Source: Scenedesmus sp. ARA3 (lineage: Eukaryota > Chlorophyta > Chlorophyceae > Sphaeropleales > Scenedesmaceae). From it: 46,091 nucleotides of DNA. The number at the start of each line of letters is the position of its first letter. Position 1 is the first letter of the stretch. Shown one piece after another: positions 19,441 through 32,366 of the stretch. Position numbers and translations under genes: made by a program. The notes under the pieces are model-generated. The model was not told the origin of the DNA. It saw nothing but the letters and a program-made list of their open reading frames with translations, and did no database searches. Location of the stretch: positions 1 to 46,091 of the forward strand of contig RWJK01000951.1 of assembly GCA_004335835.1 (NCBI GenBank). The letters run 5' to 3'.

Positions 19441-22100
19441 ATGCAGGACGTAGGGCGCTACTTGCTGTTCAGTGGAGCACAGGCAGATGGTCTTCCAGCC
19501 CAGCTGCATGCACTTCGGCTGGGCGTTGCAGCTCGAGCGGAAGCGACCAGGGACGCTAGTAATGGGCAGCTGTGGCAAGGCTTGATAGCTGAACACAGCA
19601 AGCTGCTGGCCAAGGCCAACCTGAGCGATCAAGCAGCAGATGCCAGGTGTGGCAAGCAGGGACAGCAGCGCTGCATCATCGCCAGCTGAAGCTTTTGCAT
19701 ACGCGCACATGCGAAGGGACAGCGATATAACTCTTCTGCAACTTGCAGGACTGCAAGGCGGGTTGCCATTGGCGCTGCCAATGGACCTCTGCTGCAGGCA
19801 GCTGGGCTGGTGCGTCTTTAGAATTGAAGTGAACACCAGCCTCAGAGCAGCAGCAGCAGCAGCCAAAACTAACAATTGAAGTTTTCACAGACATACACCT
19901 GCAGCAGTTCTGGTTATGCTCTTGCTGGTCTGCACACATACAGCATACTCTTTTTGCCGCAAACCACGCTCATGTGGTGCCGCTGCCTGCAAGCCGGCAG
20001 AAGCATCATTCTGCAGGATGTCAGAGGTTGCGCCACTGACATGGATCACTGCCATGCTGCCTGGTCTGTGCTTGCAGGAGCCTGTCAGCAGCAGTGCTTG
20101 CTTTGCTGGCCTGCTGGATCAGGGCGACAAGGCAAAGCAGCAGTTGGCACAGGTACCGCCAGCAGCTCCACAAGCAGCGACCCGTCTGACACGCAACCAT
20201 GCATGCAGCCGTATATGTGCAGAGCAGTGCTACATGCTTCGTCTGCCTGCTGCTGGTTTTTCACAGTTGCTCTTGCAAGGGACATGCGTTATGACCTGTC
20301 ATGCCGTGCCAAGCCTGCACTCACGCACGCATGACTCACACGCTCAGCCATCCTACTTCTTGTTGCTGAAAATATTGTGCTGCTGTTGCTGCTGCTGCTT
20401 CTGCATGATGTTATGTGGCAGGTGACTGCGTTGCTGCAGAGCAAGCTGGCGGCGCAACAGGCTGCCCTGGCTGGCAGGGACCAGCAGCGGGCCAGGGGAG
20501 CAGCAGCAGCACAGCAAGATGTGAGCAGGCCACTCCAGGGTGCATATACAGTGCAGGGCATTGGATAGATGCAGGGGATGTTTCCATTGGAACTGCATAC
20601 AGTTGAGGGCAGCTGCTGTTACGCTTGACAAGTAGCTGGGGCAGCACAACAGAACTGAGATCACCAGCAGCATGTGTGCTGGCTTAGCATGCTTGCTGCT
20701 GTTTGCAGGACAGTGCCTCCTTGAGTCCACACTGCTCTGCCTGGTGTAAGGATTTGCACGGCATCAATTCTAGGGGCAATCTGTAAGGGGCATTTCTGTG
20801 TCTGGCTGCTGTTGTGGTTGCTGCAGCAAATGGACGTAGGTGGAGGTGCAGGCAACAGGCGGCGGGAGATCTCCGTGCCCTGCAAGGTGAGGCTGCTGCA
20901 CATCACCCTAGGGGGCGTGCATGCATGACATCACAAGAAGCGCAACTAAGGGGATGAACAGGGCGCAGATTGCTGAGGTTGCGTGCAAGAACCTAGAAGG
21001 AAGAGCAGCGCAGGGCTGGCTGTCTACCCTGCAGGCACGCTGAGCTGTGACGGATGCTGGCCTGCAGGAATTGCAGTGTGTGCTGCTGCTGCTTCAGCAG
21101 GCACTCCGTACCAACACTGTGTGATATGCATATCGCAGTGCGATAAGATCTTATCGCAATGCAGCTGAAGCTCGCCACATGCTGCAGGTTGGTTCCCTGT
21201 AGCCATGCCTGCATGCACACGCATGGCGGCATACTTGCTGCTCCCTGCCGGTAAACATCAGCGGCTGTATAGGCCAGCGCTTGCCACATGCACGTAATGA
21301 CTCGCATGCGTTTACCCTGCTGCCGTCAGGAGCGCAAGCGTGATGCAGCTGGCAGCTTCAGGCAGCAGCAAGCCGGGCCTGACGCATCCACAGCAGCAGC
21401 GGCAGCGGCCTCAGCACGCTGGGGCAGCGGCAGCGTGTTTGCGCCAGCCAGCAAGCGCATGGCAGCCGGCGGCAATGGCAGCAGCAACGGCGGCTTGCCT
21501 CCTGTTGGGCCAGGCCGCGGGGCGGGCAGCGCATATGGCCACCCGCAGCAGCAGGGCCCTGATGAAATTGAGGATTCTGATGGGGATGATGAAGGGTTTG
21601 CGGCTGGGGCCCATGGTGGCAGCAGCAATGGCAACAGCAGCAGCCGGCCTGGTGCCACACCCTTCCAGCAGATCATGCGGCAGGGCCATGTGCAGCAAGG
21701 GGCAGCAGCAGCTGATGCAGGCGCAGCAGGTGGCGGGGGTGATGATGGCAGCTGTGTGGGTGGGGCTGGGCGGCCTGGCTTCATGAGTGCACGTGCACAG
21801 CTGGTGACAGACTTGCGCAAGAAGGGGCAGCACCAACAGGCCAACAGGCTGAACCAGGTAGGGCAGGCCGGGAGGTGCTGTTTGCCTCCTGGATGGAGTC
21901 CTGTGGGGTGTTACCGTTGCGCTGTGTTGATGAACGCCTTCTGCAAACCATGGCATACGTGCAGCAGCTGAACTTCTGATTAGCTGTCTTGCATGTAGCA
22001 TGGCTGCTGTTGCACATCACCTTGAGGTGCGGCTCGATCGAGCAGTGTGCTACAGTGCAGGCTGGATATGGTGGAGCGGGGTGTATGGAAGCTCCGTTTA

Positions 22101-22148
<48 letters not shown>

Positions 22149-22668
22149 CCCTCTGTTGCACACTTGGGTGCGCCCAGCAGCAAGCAGCGCCCCGCACCGG
22201 CCTCACTAGGCCACGTGGCAGCGGCCGCCAGGCGGGTGGTGCTGCTGCTGGCGGTGCCGGCAGGGGCGGCTTTGTGCCTCCCTTCGTGGGCAAGGCCATC
22301 GACCATGCAACAGGTGGCGGTGGCGGCGGTGGTGGTGCTCATGGTGCCAATGGAGCTGGTGGTGAGGAGGGCCCGCTGTCTGCACGCACGCTGGAGATGC
22401 TGGGAGGTGAGGAGGGTGTCGGGGCTTGCAACTTGTGCGACAGCGTGTGATGGTGCATGTGCGCAAGTGACGCTGCTTGGTGCAAGGGTGGAGGTGATGC
22501 TGCCTGCTGATCCACATGTCGGGTGGCTTCTGTGTTGCAGAGCCCAAAGGAGACGAGGCTAGGGTGATTGGTCCTTCAGATTGCATCTTGATGAACCCAC
22601 AGCACGTGTTCCTGCCTTTTCAGCACAATGGCGTTGTCACTGCTCTGTCACTTTCACGAACCCCAGCC

Positions 22669-22713
<45 letters not shown>

Positions 22714-24299
22714 CCCCGCAGTGCCCCCTGATGGCGAGCTGCCGCCCGAGCTGGCCAAGCACGACCCCAAGCTCATCGAGCAGGTGTGCAACGAGGTCAT
22801 CGATGCCAGTGGTGGCGTGGCCTGGGAGGACATTGCGGGCCTGGAGACAGCCAAGCACCTCATCAAGGAGATTGTGGTGTGGCCCATGCTCAACCCGCAG
22901 ATCTTCACGGTGAGCTGGATGATGTCATTGCTATAGCTTTATTGTGGGCTTGATTGTGGATTTGATGATGATGGCGGTGGGGCTATATCTGCACGCGGCT
23001 TGGCAGGGTATGCAGCTGTGCATGTAGCTTTGTCCCTTGATGTTGATCAGTTAGTGTGCATGGCAGTCCGCCCAGCGCTGTGTCACGCTACACTGAGACA
23101 CCTGCTGTGCTCATACGTTTAACACGCGCCACTGACACACCTCATCATCCACTCCATGCGCACCGACTCCCAATGACGACGGCCATCCACTGCCTCACCA
23201 CCTGTGTGTCCCCGTGTGTCCCCTCCCACCCTGTTGCACGCTGCTGCCTCTGCTGCAGGGCCCGCGCGCGCCACCCAAGGGCATCCTGCTGTTCGGTCCG
23301 CCTGGCACCGGCAAGACGCTGATCGGCAAGGCCGTGGCCAGCAACATCCGTGCCTCTTTCTTCAGCATCAGCGCCAGCAGCCTCACCAGCAAATGGATAG
23401 GCGAGGGAGAGAAGATGGTGAGGGGGTGGTAGCGAAGTGAGGTGCTTGGATGACACTGGGAGGCAGGCAGACCTGGCTTGGCACCTAAACATCTGAGCTA
23501 CTGCTGACTGAAGCTGGGTGCCTATTGTGCCGCATGTGCCAGTGCTGGCCTTCTGCAGCGGGGTTCTCCTGAAAGGGCGGAGGCGTGCGGTGTGATGACG
23601 TGTGGTGGTGCTGCCGCAGGTGAAGACGCTGTTTGCGGTGGCTGGCGTGATGCAACCCTCCGTCATCTTCATCGACGAGATCGACTCCATCCTCAGCGCA
23701 CGCAAGTCCGAGGGTGCGTGCAGCCGCAGACAGTGCACAGCCTTGAGGTGGCATCACCGATTGCCTCTTGAACTTTGATCTCTGGGCTGGCTTGGTGGGA
23801 AGCCGCTTTGCCGTGAAGGACTGCTGGATCTGCAGCGGTGGTTGAGCATGCTGGCGTTTGACGCATGCGCATGTGATGTCGCCTCAAAGCGCAGCTTGCG
23901 CTGTGCTTACGAAAGGCGCCGCAAGGTGCGGCACTGACGCCTTGCTGGTACTGCCTGCCTTCTCCTCTGCCTGCTGTCTGCCCGGGCACATCTGCAGGCG
24001 AGCATGAGGCCAGCCGACGGCTCAAGACGGAGATGCTGGTGCAGATGGAGGGCTGCGACCCCACCAGCTCCTCACGCCGCGTGCTGCTGGTGGGCGCAAC
24101 CAACAGGCCAGAGGTGCGCGCACAGCATCTGGGGCTGTGCAGCTGTGATCTGTATCCTGCAGTCGCAGCCCCACCATACACTGGCACCACTTGGACAGCG
24201 CCTCCTGCCGCTGTAAATTATACGCTGCAGTGCCTGCAAGGTGTGTTGCAACCCCCACTGTTGTCACTTAATGTCAAAGATTGTGCCTGCTGCTGCTGG

Positions 24300-24332
<33 letters not shown>

Positions 24333-25224
24333 AGGAGTTGGACGAGGCTGCGCGGCGTCGCATGCCCAAGCAGCTGTACATCCCGCTGCCCTGCGGTGAG
24401 GCGCGCCGCCAGCTCATCCTGCGGCAGCTGGGCCCAGGGGCCAAGGTGGCGGCTGACCTGTCACCCAGCGACCTGGATAAGGTGCGGCTTCCCACTGAGG
24501 TCGCTGGAGAAAGTGTCAACATAGCCTGGACGTGTGCTGAATTTGCCTCCTGTGATGAGCAGTGGGCACTGTTGCGCGATATCATTTTGCAAACATTGTT
24601 GATTCAATGCAGAGAACATGCACACTGTCTCAGCTACCTCAGGGTGCTCAACTCTCCACTGTATCATGTTGCATTAGCCTTGCTGTTATGATGGGTTTCA
24701 GCTGCCAACTTTGCTGTCTTGCTGCTCGCCTGCCAGGTGGTGGCCAAGACTGAGGGCTACAGCGGCAGCGACATGCGCAACCTCATCCAAGAGGCGTGCC
24801 AGGGGCCTGTCAGGGATGCGGTGGCGCGGGTCGGAGAGGCAGTGGCCACACTCAGCGACGCCGACTTGCGCCCGGTGAGTAATGGCTACGCCAATGCACT
24901 GACGTTTTCTGTGATACTCAGTTGGCTTGATCAGGCTTTGACGGTGTGCTAGTCATGGCATGCTGCTTGCCTCGCTACGTTGTCAGATGCAGTCTATCTG
25001 GAGTGACACGCAGCCCTGACTGACTGATGCTGCTGTGTTTTGCCACCTCGCAGGTGCGAGTGAAGGACTTCCAACATGCCGCGAAGGCGCAGCGCGCCAG
25101 CGTGACGTCTGCAGAGATTGAGCGCTATGAAGCTTACAACAACCGCCACGGCGCCAAGTATGTGCTGCAGCAGCAGGAAGGTCACGCTGGAGATGGCCCA
25201 GAATCGGATGATGACGACTGGTGA
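19441..25224 (+). CDS. Fidgetin-like 1 AAA ATPase
   Basis: Thirteen phase-consistent exons: 19441-19646, 20017-20152, 20422-20520, 20827-20886, 21330-21857, 22178-22406, 22722-22909, 23259-23417, 23620-23713, 23998-24113, 24335-24481, 24737-24874, 25054-25224; 756 residues (human protein 674). FIGNL1 is a meiotic clade AAA ATPase that dismantles RAD51 filaments and limits crossovers. Visible: N-terminal helical region ([13 protein letters not shown]); acidic Gly-rich middle; [16 protein letters not shown] and [13 protein letters not shown], both FIGNL1 hallmarks; [20 protein letters not shown]; Walker A GPPGTGKT (495-502); pore [19 protein letters not shown]; Walker B VIFIDEID (D554, E555); sensor 1 GATNRP (599-604); arginine fingers in AARRRM (612-614); Vps4-type C-terminal helix. 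All catalytic residues are present. Least certain are the second exon and the acceptor at 22178. A possible mini-exon near 22541 is left out. Confidence 0.88.
21139..21158. repeat. 20-bp perfect palindrome in an intron
   Basis: TGCGATAAGATCTTATCGCA is its own reverse complement, in the fourth intron of the fidgetin-like gene. A nearby TATCGCAGTGCGATA makes a second overlapping inverted repeat. Confidence 0.8.
22104..22147 (+). repeat. (CTG)n microsatellite in an intron
   Basis: About 14 CTG units upstream of the sixth fidgetin-like exon. Here the run stops about 30 bases before the acceptor. Confidence 0.9.
22674..22711 (+). repeat. (CTG)n microsatellite next to an acceptor
   Basis: About 12 CTG units directly before TTTGCCCCGCAG, the acceptor of the exon carrying the start of the AAA domain. 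Confidence 0.9.
24288..24334 (+). repeat. (CTG)n run ending in a 3' splice site
   Basis: An interrupted CTG run ends in the CAG acceptor of the exon at 24335, which carries the arginine fingers of the fidgetin-like protein. Confidence 0.9.
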
Positions 25225-26085
25225 TCAGCATGGTGCTGATGTGGCGCGGCTAGGAAAGAGCTTGAAGCCCAGCTGGCACGTTGCCAGCCATGCAGCAGTC
25301 AATGTGGTGGTTGTCACCGTGACATCATCATGGCATGGTGCAGTGCCAGGTGTCACCAGGGGCTGGGCAGGCTGCTGTTGGGCAGCAGGGCTCTAAATGC
25401 GCCTGCTTCAAGTTGCAGACCGTCTGCTTTCATGCTTTCATGCTACACTTGCTTGGCTGATCTCGCTGTGTAAGCAGTGCAGCAAGCTGAGTACTGCAAT
25501 GCAGCTTGTTCTGGGACGTATCGTATGGTGGTTGCTGCAATGTGTTGCACAACCTGCCACAGTCACTAGCTGAGTGCGTCTTCTGGGACCGTGCCGGACT
25601 TGGTCAACGGTCACTCACGCTCCCACCATCACTTGCAGGACGCGATCCTTTGAGCAGTTGCATTCATACATGACCAAATATATATTTGGCTATTGTTCAA
25701 ATCACGTCACTGTCCGCACGCACTGACCACAGGACCAGTGTCGGTTTCTGTCCATTGCAGCCTGTGCGCGTGCAGTGTTGCACTTATTTGCAAGCTCCCA
25801 TTATATCCTCTAGCTTTCTGCTACACTCAAGTAGTGTTTGTTCTCTGCGTATTTCAAATCAAAAGCTGCCGAGGCGCCTTTCGCACGGCTCCACCTACAT
25901 ACGTAGAACCACTGATTGGTAAATGTGTTTCAAAGTAGTTGGAAAAGGACGCTGCAAACATAAACTGCAGCAAACCCAGCAGTGCAGGAGGTGCAAGCAG
26001 TAGCATGCACTGCAGCACATCACAGTCTAAAACTCTGATGTCTCTCAGAGCATGACACAGCAACACTAGCTAGGAACTGCTGAAC
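25225..26085. other. Intergenic region
   Basis: 3' region of the fidgetin-like gene and 5' region of the coiled-coil gene. TGTAA at 25469-25473 is a candidate poly(A) signal. The right part (25650-26070) is visibly more AT-rich and lacks CAG runs, as expected for a promoter. No exon seen. Confidence 0.5.
25469..25473 (+). terminator. Poly(A) signal TGTAA for fidgetin-like 1
   Basis: TGTAA about 245 bases downstream of the stop codon. Confidence 0.45.
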
Positions 26086-27254
26086 ATGACAAGGGAGCAG
26101 GAGGAGAGCAGTGCCTGGCTGTCATCCGTGCTGCCCTGCAACTTGGCGAGCAGCAATGCCTGCAGCAGCTCAGGCCAGCAGCACCAGCTGGAGCTGCACA
26201 GGCGCATCGTGCACCTCGCCACCCTGCGGGAAGAGGCACTGCTTCGGTTACAGGAACTGGACTCAGTCAAGGTGTCCCTGACCGAGAAAAAGGCAGTGCA
26301 GCAGGGCAGGCTGATAGCTGCTTTGGATGCACGTCTGTCAGCGGCACATGCAGCAGTAGACCCGTATCGGGTGTCACTGCATCAGCATGTGCAGGCGCTG
26401 GAAAGGGCTGCAGGATACTATAGCAGCGCCCTGCAAGGTGTAGTCACACAGCCAGCGTCTGAGGAGTGGGCAGCAGCGACGCAGAAGTACCAGCAGCTGT
26501 TGCAAGGGCAGGAACAGCAGCTGCAGCAACAGCAGCAGCCAACAGAGCTGGCAACCAAGCTGGCAGCTTCGCTCCAACCAAGCCCGGTGGGTGTGCGGGA
26601 GCGGTGGCATGATAACACGCATGATTGAGGGCTAATTGGCCATGGCAGTTTACAAGGAACCTCACATGGCAGGAGGATCCTGCCGAGCAACAGCATCGCC
26701 ATTTCATTCATCCCGGCCACGCATGTTGACCTTTTAAAAACATCAGTGAGCAGAGATACCCAGGCTTGACATCGGTGCTTTTATTGCTTGTGTTGGCTTG
26801 TGCGACAGGTCGCTCATGTTGAGGCAGTAGAACAGCTGCGCTCAGAGACAGACCAGCTGCAACAGCAGCTGCAGCAGGCACAACATGCGAGCGAGGCGGC
26901 AACCCAGCAGGCCAACCAGGAGCGGGCAGCCAGGTTACTAGCACAGCAGCAGCAGCAGGGCATGCAGCAGGAGCTCCAGACGCTGCGGCAGCTGGCAGAG
27001 CAGGTGGTGCAGCAGCTGCAAGGGTCCAAGCAGCCATGGCTGCAGCAGCGGCAGCTGTCAACTGACCCTGGCAGCAGCACCTTTCATGCCTTGGACGGTG
27101 CAGCAGGTGGTTGTGCCAGTGCATCGGCAGGACCTGCGCAGGCATTCTTGTCAGAGTGCCAGCAGCTGCGGCAACAGCTGCAGCAGTTGGCTGCCATGGG
27201 AAGCGCCGCTCCTGGTGCCAACAGCACTGACACACATGGCACCACCTACCAGCA

Positions 27255-27292
<38 letters not shown>

Positions 27293-29879
27293 CTAGAGAT
27301 GAAGGTGCTGACTTGCTGCGAGAATTGGAGCTTGGTGATGCGGCAGCAGCTGCTGTGCTAGCCAGTGACCCCTTGCAGCAGCTGCGTGCAGCAGTGCTGG
27401 GCCTCTCTCCTGGGGAGTCTGGCATGACAGCAGCAGCAGCAGCAGGTGCAGGCGGGCTGTATGGCCCTCAGCGCGGCCCCAGTGGCCTGTGGGGTGCTGC
27501 TGGTGCCTCGCAGGAGCGGCTGCGGCAGGCCTACCAGGCCATGCTGCGCCAGGTGCAGGCGCGGTACCAGCAGGAGCAACGGCAGGCAGAGCTGCAGCAC
27601 CAGCAGGTGGGTCAGCTGGCAGTAGGTGGGATGTAGCATCTGGGGCTGCACAGGAGTTGCGTAGGCATTGCATAGGCGCCGATGTGTATTCCCAGGTGAT
27701 GCAGCTGATGTGGTGGGGCTGCCTGTTCTGACACGATTGACTGCCCTGTGCCAGTCAGCTTGCTTGCAGGACGCCTTCTGATGATGGCGAGCACTGCGGC
27801 GGTTGCTGCGCAGCAGCGTGCACTTGGACTTGCTCACAACTTGGGCTGTTGCTGTTGTTGCTGCTGGCTGGTGCGTGATACACAGGCACTGGCCTCACAG
27901 GCCACCAGCCATACAGAAGCCCTGGGCCAGCTCACGCAGCAGTACCAAGATGTGTGCGCGCGTCTGGCTGCTGCCTCATCAGAACAAGGGGAGCTGCAAC
28001 AGCAGCTGGCGCGCAGCCAGCAGGAGAACCAGCAGCTGCAGCAGCAGGCGCGGCAGCTGCAGCAGCAGGTGCAGCAGGTGGGCACCTTGCACATGTCACT
28101 GTGTTGCACACTGCTGCCTGGTTCCTACATGTTCCGTTGTGTGCTGAGGACTGTGATACAGGCATGCTAGCAGCTTTCACCACACGCTTGAGCCTGTGCT
28201 GCTCAGTGATAAACAATGCGTATGTCCTTGCTTTACATCACTTGCTTTTTGTTGCTGCTACTTCTGTTGGTGTGGCTGCAGTTGCAGCAGGAGCTGTCAG
28301 CCTCAGCAGCTAGTGCTCTGGCAGCAGCGCAGATACAGCAGGAGCAGCAGCTGCTGGCAGCGCGCGAGGAGCAGCAGGGCATGGTGGCGCAGGCCAAGCA
28401 GGACCTGGAGGCACTCACGCAGCAGCTGAAGGAGCAGGTGAGATGGACTGTGGATTTGCAACGATTGCAGTGAGGTGCTTGCTGTGGAACAGCAAGCGCA
28501 GTGTCAGATGCAGCAGCAGTGATAGATATGCTGTTGCACAGCACGTGTCTGCTGCTTTGCTGAGTGCTCAGCCGGTTCTGCTGCCTGCCTGGTTGTTGAA
28601 TGCGACGCATTCCTGCACTTCTGCACTCCTGGCTGATTGACATGGCCTCTCCTGCTGGGTGCGCATTGCTAGGCTGCTGCACTGCCAAGTGCTGTTGCCA
28701 TTGCCAGCATGGTTGACCAAGCAGCAGGCAGGCAGCTGAAGGAGCAGGAGGAGCGCTACGAGGCAGCGCTGCAGCAGCGGGAGCAGCAGCACATCAGCCT
28801 GCTGCAGGAGCTGGCAGCACTGCGCCAGCTGCATGCAGAGACGTCCAGCAGCAGCATACACAGCCAAGCAGAGCAGCATCCTGCGCTGCCAACACAGCAA
28901 CAGCAGCAACAGCAGCAACCAATGCCTATGGACCCGCATCAGCATCAGCAGCAGCAGGCTTCTGCAGAGCATGTGTGGGAGCAGTGGCAGCAGCAGCACC
29001 TGAAACAGCAAGGGCATGCTGGTGCTGATGACCAGCAGGAGGTGCTTGCTGAGGCCACACTGCGGCCCTTGCATGGTGCTGATGAGCAACACCTGGCAGG
29101 CAATGCTGAGATTCACCATACCGCTGGCCGGCAGGGCAAGCTTGAAGCAACAACCGGCAGCAGGTCAGCCAGCGGGGAGGAGCATGTCGGCTCACCCATG
29201 AGCTCCCTCATTGCAGCAGTGCTGGGCTCAGGCCCACGCGCAAGTGCGCTGCAGGCAGCACATCAGCAGCGCCTCCACCAGCAGCAGCTGCTGCAGGCTA
29301 AGCAGCAGCAGCAGCAGCAGCAGGAGGAGGAGGGGGCTGCCGCCGCGCAGCTTGAGACGTATCAGGACCTCAGCCAGCAGCTGGACCAGATGCTAGGCCT
29401 GGCAGCAGCCGGGCACAGTGCGCCAGGCAGTGCTGCTGCTGCTGCTGCTGCCACTGGCAAGCGGGTGCAGTCGCCGCCACGAGCCAGGCAGTATCCTGCT
29501 GCAGCTGCTGCTGGTGCTGCTGCCGCCGGCTGGGGTGTCTCGGCTGGTTCGAGAAGCAGCGCCCTAGCCATGCAGCACTCCCGCGGCAGCAGCTGCAGCA
29601 GCAACAGGGCTCCAACAACACCCAAGCAGGCGCAGCAGGGCAGGCTTGCAGCGCAACAGCAGCAGCCGGACGACAGCAGCAGCGGCAAGTGCTTGCGCTG
29701 TGGCAGTGATGATGGCTTGAGCCCCGGGCGCTGCTGCTTCCACCCTGGGCTGGTGCCAGTGCCTGGCCCGCTGATGTACAGCCCAGAATGGCACGCCTGC
29801 AGGGCAGGCTGCAGCCCTGATGCCCCAGGCTGCTACAGCAGGAGGGAGCACTACTACCTGCCCAGCTTCAACACCAGCA

Positions 29880-29912
<33 letters not shown>

Positions 29913-30154
29913 GGACTCGCAGCAGGCTAGGGGCTTCGCAGCAATCAGGCTCGCCCAGGAGTGTGCATCTAGCGCAGCAGCACGGCCTTGGGCAGGCGAG
30001 TAGAGGCAGCGTGGGGAGCAAGGTGCGGCTGCCAGCTGGCGGGCGGGTGGCTGAGCAGCAGCAGCATGGCGCAGGCGAGCTGCAGCCCCGCAGTGTGCTG
30101 CCCAGGCCGATGACGCCTAGGTCGGCGCTGAGGGCTTCGCAGCAGGCGCTGTAG
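26086..30154 (+). CDS. Gln-rich coiled-coil protein with CHORD-like Cys/His cluster
   Basis: Five exons, all in phase 0: 26086-26586, 26809-27606, 27886-28077, 28288-28437, 28736-30154; 1,019 residues. The start MTREQEESSAWLSS is the first ATG of a long open frame. Residues 28-165 and most of 168-570 are heptad-like helices rich in Gln, Leu, Glu and Ala (LQELDSVKVSLTEKKAVQQG; AVEQLRSETDQLQQQLQQAQ), with a pure polyglutamine stretch at 27250-27291. Later comes low-complexity Ala/Gln/Ser sequence. Near residues 865-920 there is a compact cluster: CLRCGSDDG, GRCCFHPG, EWHACRAGC, PGCYSRREHYY. This order (C-x2-C, C-x-F-H-P-G, W-x2-C, P-G-C) resembles a CHORD zinc module, though it is not a perfect match. 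Coiled coil plus such a module suggests a scaffold; cellular location is unknown. The last acceptor (28735) is the weakest. Confidence 0.7.
27250..27291 (+). repeat. CAG run coding polyglutamine
   Basis: About 14 nearly pure CAG codons, one CAA, inside exon 2 of the coiled-coil gene. Confidence 0.9.
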
Positions 30155-30891
30155 ATGGTACTAGTCAGCAGGCTTGATGCCCTTGCTGTGCATTGCTGCC
30201 GAGTACTTATCAGCCATCTGTTGCAAGGTGTTGAAGTTTCATTAGCAGGGTGGCACGTGACAAAGCAGCAGTTGTACTTTGTGTGTTTGCGTGTGTCTGC
30301 TTCGACAGTTAGGGACGTTCATTGAGGAAGCGCTGATGCTGTTGGGTTTTGGACCAGGAGCCCATGTCTCAGGGCCTTGGTGTGGCTGTGAGCTTGTGTA
30401 ATCTTCAAGTGCGGCCACGTTGCTATTGCGGCGACGTTGCTGGTCAGCCATTGCGATCACAACAGGGTATCAGACCACTGGCAGCGCATCAGGCACTGTC
30501 CCGCCTGTGTTGATGCAGTTTGAAACGGTGAAGCATTTCACTTGAAACAGGGATGACTGTGCTTGCAGCCGAGGCTCCAGACTGGAGCTCCTGCTTTTGA
30601 CCTTCTGACATGTGATGGTCAAACTTCCTGCCACAGCCTTCATCGCGGTGTGTGACAACGTTCTGTTGGCGAAGCTGATCGTTGCTGACGATAAATTCAG
30701 AAAGCCTGTAAATTTGTGATGTACGGCCGCACTATGCTGCGCCAACCTGTCGGCACAGCACAGACAGTGTCGGGGTTGTAGCTCGTGTTGACGCTGTTTC
30801 ACCTCTCTGGGAAGGCTTGCAGCGCTACCGTCGTTGAAGCAACATCTAGCTTACATCTGCGTTCACTGCTGCTGCCGGCTACAGCAGGCGA

Positions 30892-30925
<34 letters not shown>

Positions 30926-30944
30926 GCAGTGCCTGCTGAGCAAC
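30155..30944. other. Intergenic region
   Basis: Follows the coiled-coil gene and precedes the OB/CCCH gene. TGTAA at 30397-30401. A minus-strand frame (30460-30242) encodes a 72-residue peptide, but it has no recognised similarity. A (CAG)n run (30893-30925) sits just upstream of the start at 30945, probably in the 5' UTR. Confidence 0.45.
30397..30401 (+). terminator. Poly(A) signal TGTAA for the coiled-coil gene
   Basis: TGTAA about 240 bases downstream of the stop at 30154. Confidence 0.45.
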
Positions 30945-32335
30945 ATGCAGACCTTTGAGGGGCAAGTAACGTACAGGAGAGCTGTCAGCAAGAAGCTGGT
31001 GCGAACCACCGTGATGTGCTGTGTGTTCTTTCTGCCTGCTATCTGCCTGCCTCCTGTATTAGCCCTTGATGGGCGGCAGGCACCTGCCACGCTGTAGTTG
31101 TCTGCTGAACAGGAGTGAGTTGGGCCTGCACGGGGCTGTTATCTTGCTTGCAGGTGTTCTATGACCTGCTATGCAGCAGTAGCAGCAGCAGCGTGTCAGA
31201 CAGTGCTGCAGGAGCAGACCCTGACAGCGGCACATGGATCGAGGTTATCGTGAAAGAGGTGAACAGAGCAAGCAGCTGTAACCAGCTGCTGGCTCACCGG
31301 CTCCATACCCTGCTGACTATACAACAGCAGCTGCATCAGCCTACTCCCTTGAGAGAGAAGAAGCTAGCATGTGTCTGCCTGCCTTGCTCCATTTCCAGCA
31401 GCTGTGCTTGTTATGTATGCTGTGCTGGCAGTGGTGGGCTGGTGCTTGGCTCTGCTACTGTGCCGTTGTTGCCACTGTGCGCTGCAGGGTGTGTGTGGCA
31501 GCATCCAGGCAGTGAAGGACCTCAGGGACAGCATCAAGCTGGGTGACACAGTGGCAGTCACAGGCAGGCTGGAGAGCGAGCATGTGCTGCAGGCAGTGAG
31601 CGTGACAGTGCTGCAGGCCTGGAAGGCGCAGCATGGCCAGGTTGCTTTTAAGCCGCTGCCCTCACCGCTGAAGCAGCTGCACCAGCAGCACCAGCAGCAG
31701 CAGCAGCAACTGCAGCAGCAGCAGCAGCAGCAGCATCAGCATCAGCAGCAGGTGGGTGCTGTGAGGCAACCTCCAGCTGCTGTGGAAGCTGCTGGCGGTA
31801 CTGCTGCTTGTGCCGCTGCAGCAACCCGAGCAGCAGATCCTGAAACAGCAGCAGCAGCAGCAGTGGTTCACGAGCCGCAGCTTGCTGTGTGTAAGTTCTG
31901 GGTCAACACGGGCAGGTGTGCCAAGGGTGCTGCGTGCCCCTACGCCCACCTGGTGGACGCCAGGAAGTCATGGGTCAGCCGCAGGTGGGTGCAGGCTGGG
32001 TTACAACTGTACAGCAGCAGCTGGTGGTGTGTTGAAAACACTGGTTGATGGGTCGCTGCTGCACCAAAGCTGCAGCAAAGCTGCACTGCTTGTAATCTAT
32101 CAAGGTGCCTGGCACAGCTGCCGAGACCTGACTTTGTGTTGCCTGGTGGCTCCGCAAAGCCTAGCAGATGCCAGCGACCTGCTCATGCTGTCAGGGGTTG
32201 GCAGTGGTGCAGAGACCTGCACCCAGGAGCACTTGTGTATGGTCCAGGACTGCAGGCAAGCTTGCAGAGCTGTTGCATGGCATGCATACTGCACCTGTTG
32301 CGGCATGTGTTGCCCTGCTGATTCCTTACCGCTGG

Positions 32336-32366
<31 letters not shown>

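Noticed and set aside
30242..30460. Minus-strand frame starting near MADQQRRRNSNVAALEDY
   Set aside because: Begins like a protein but is short, has no recognised similarity and overlaps the 3' region of the coiled-coil gene.
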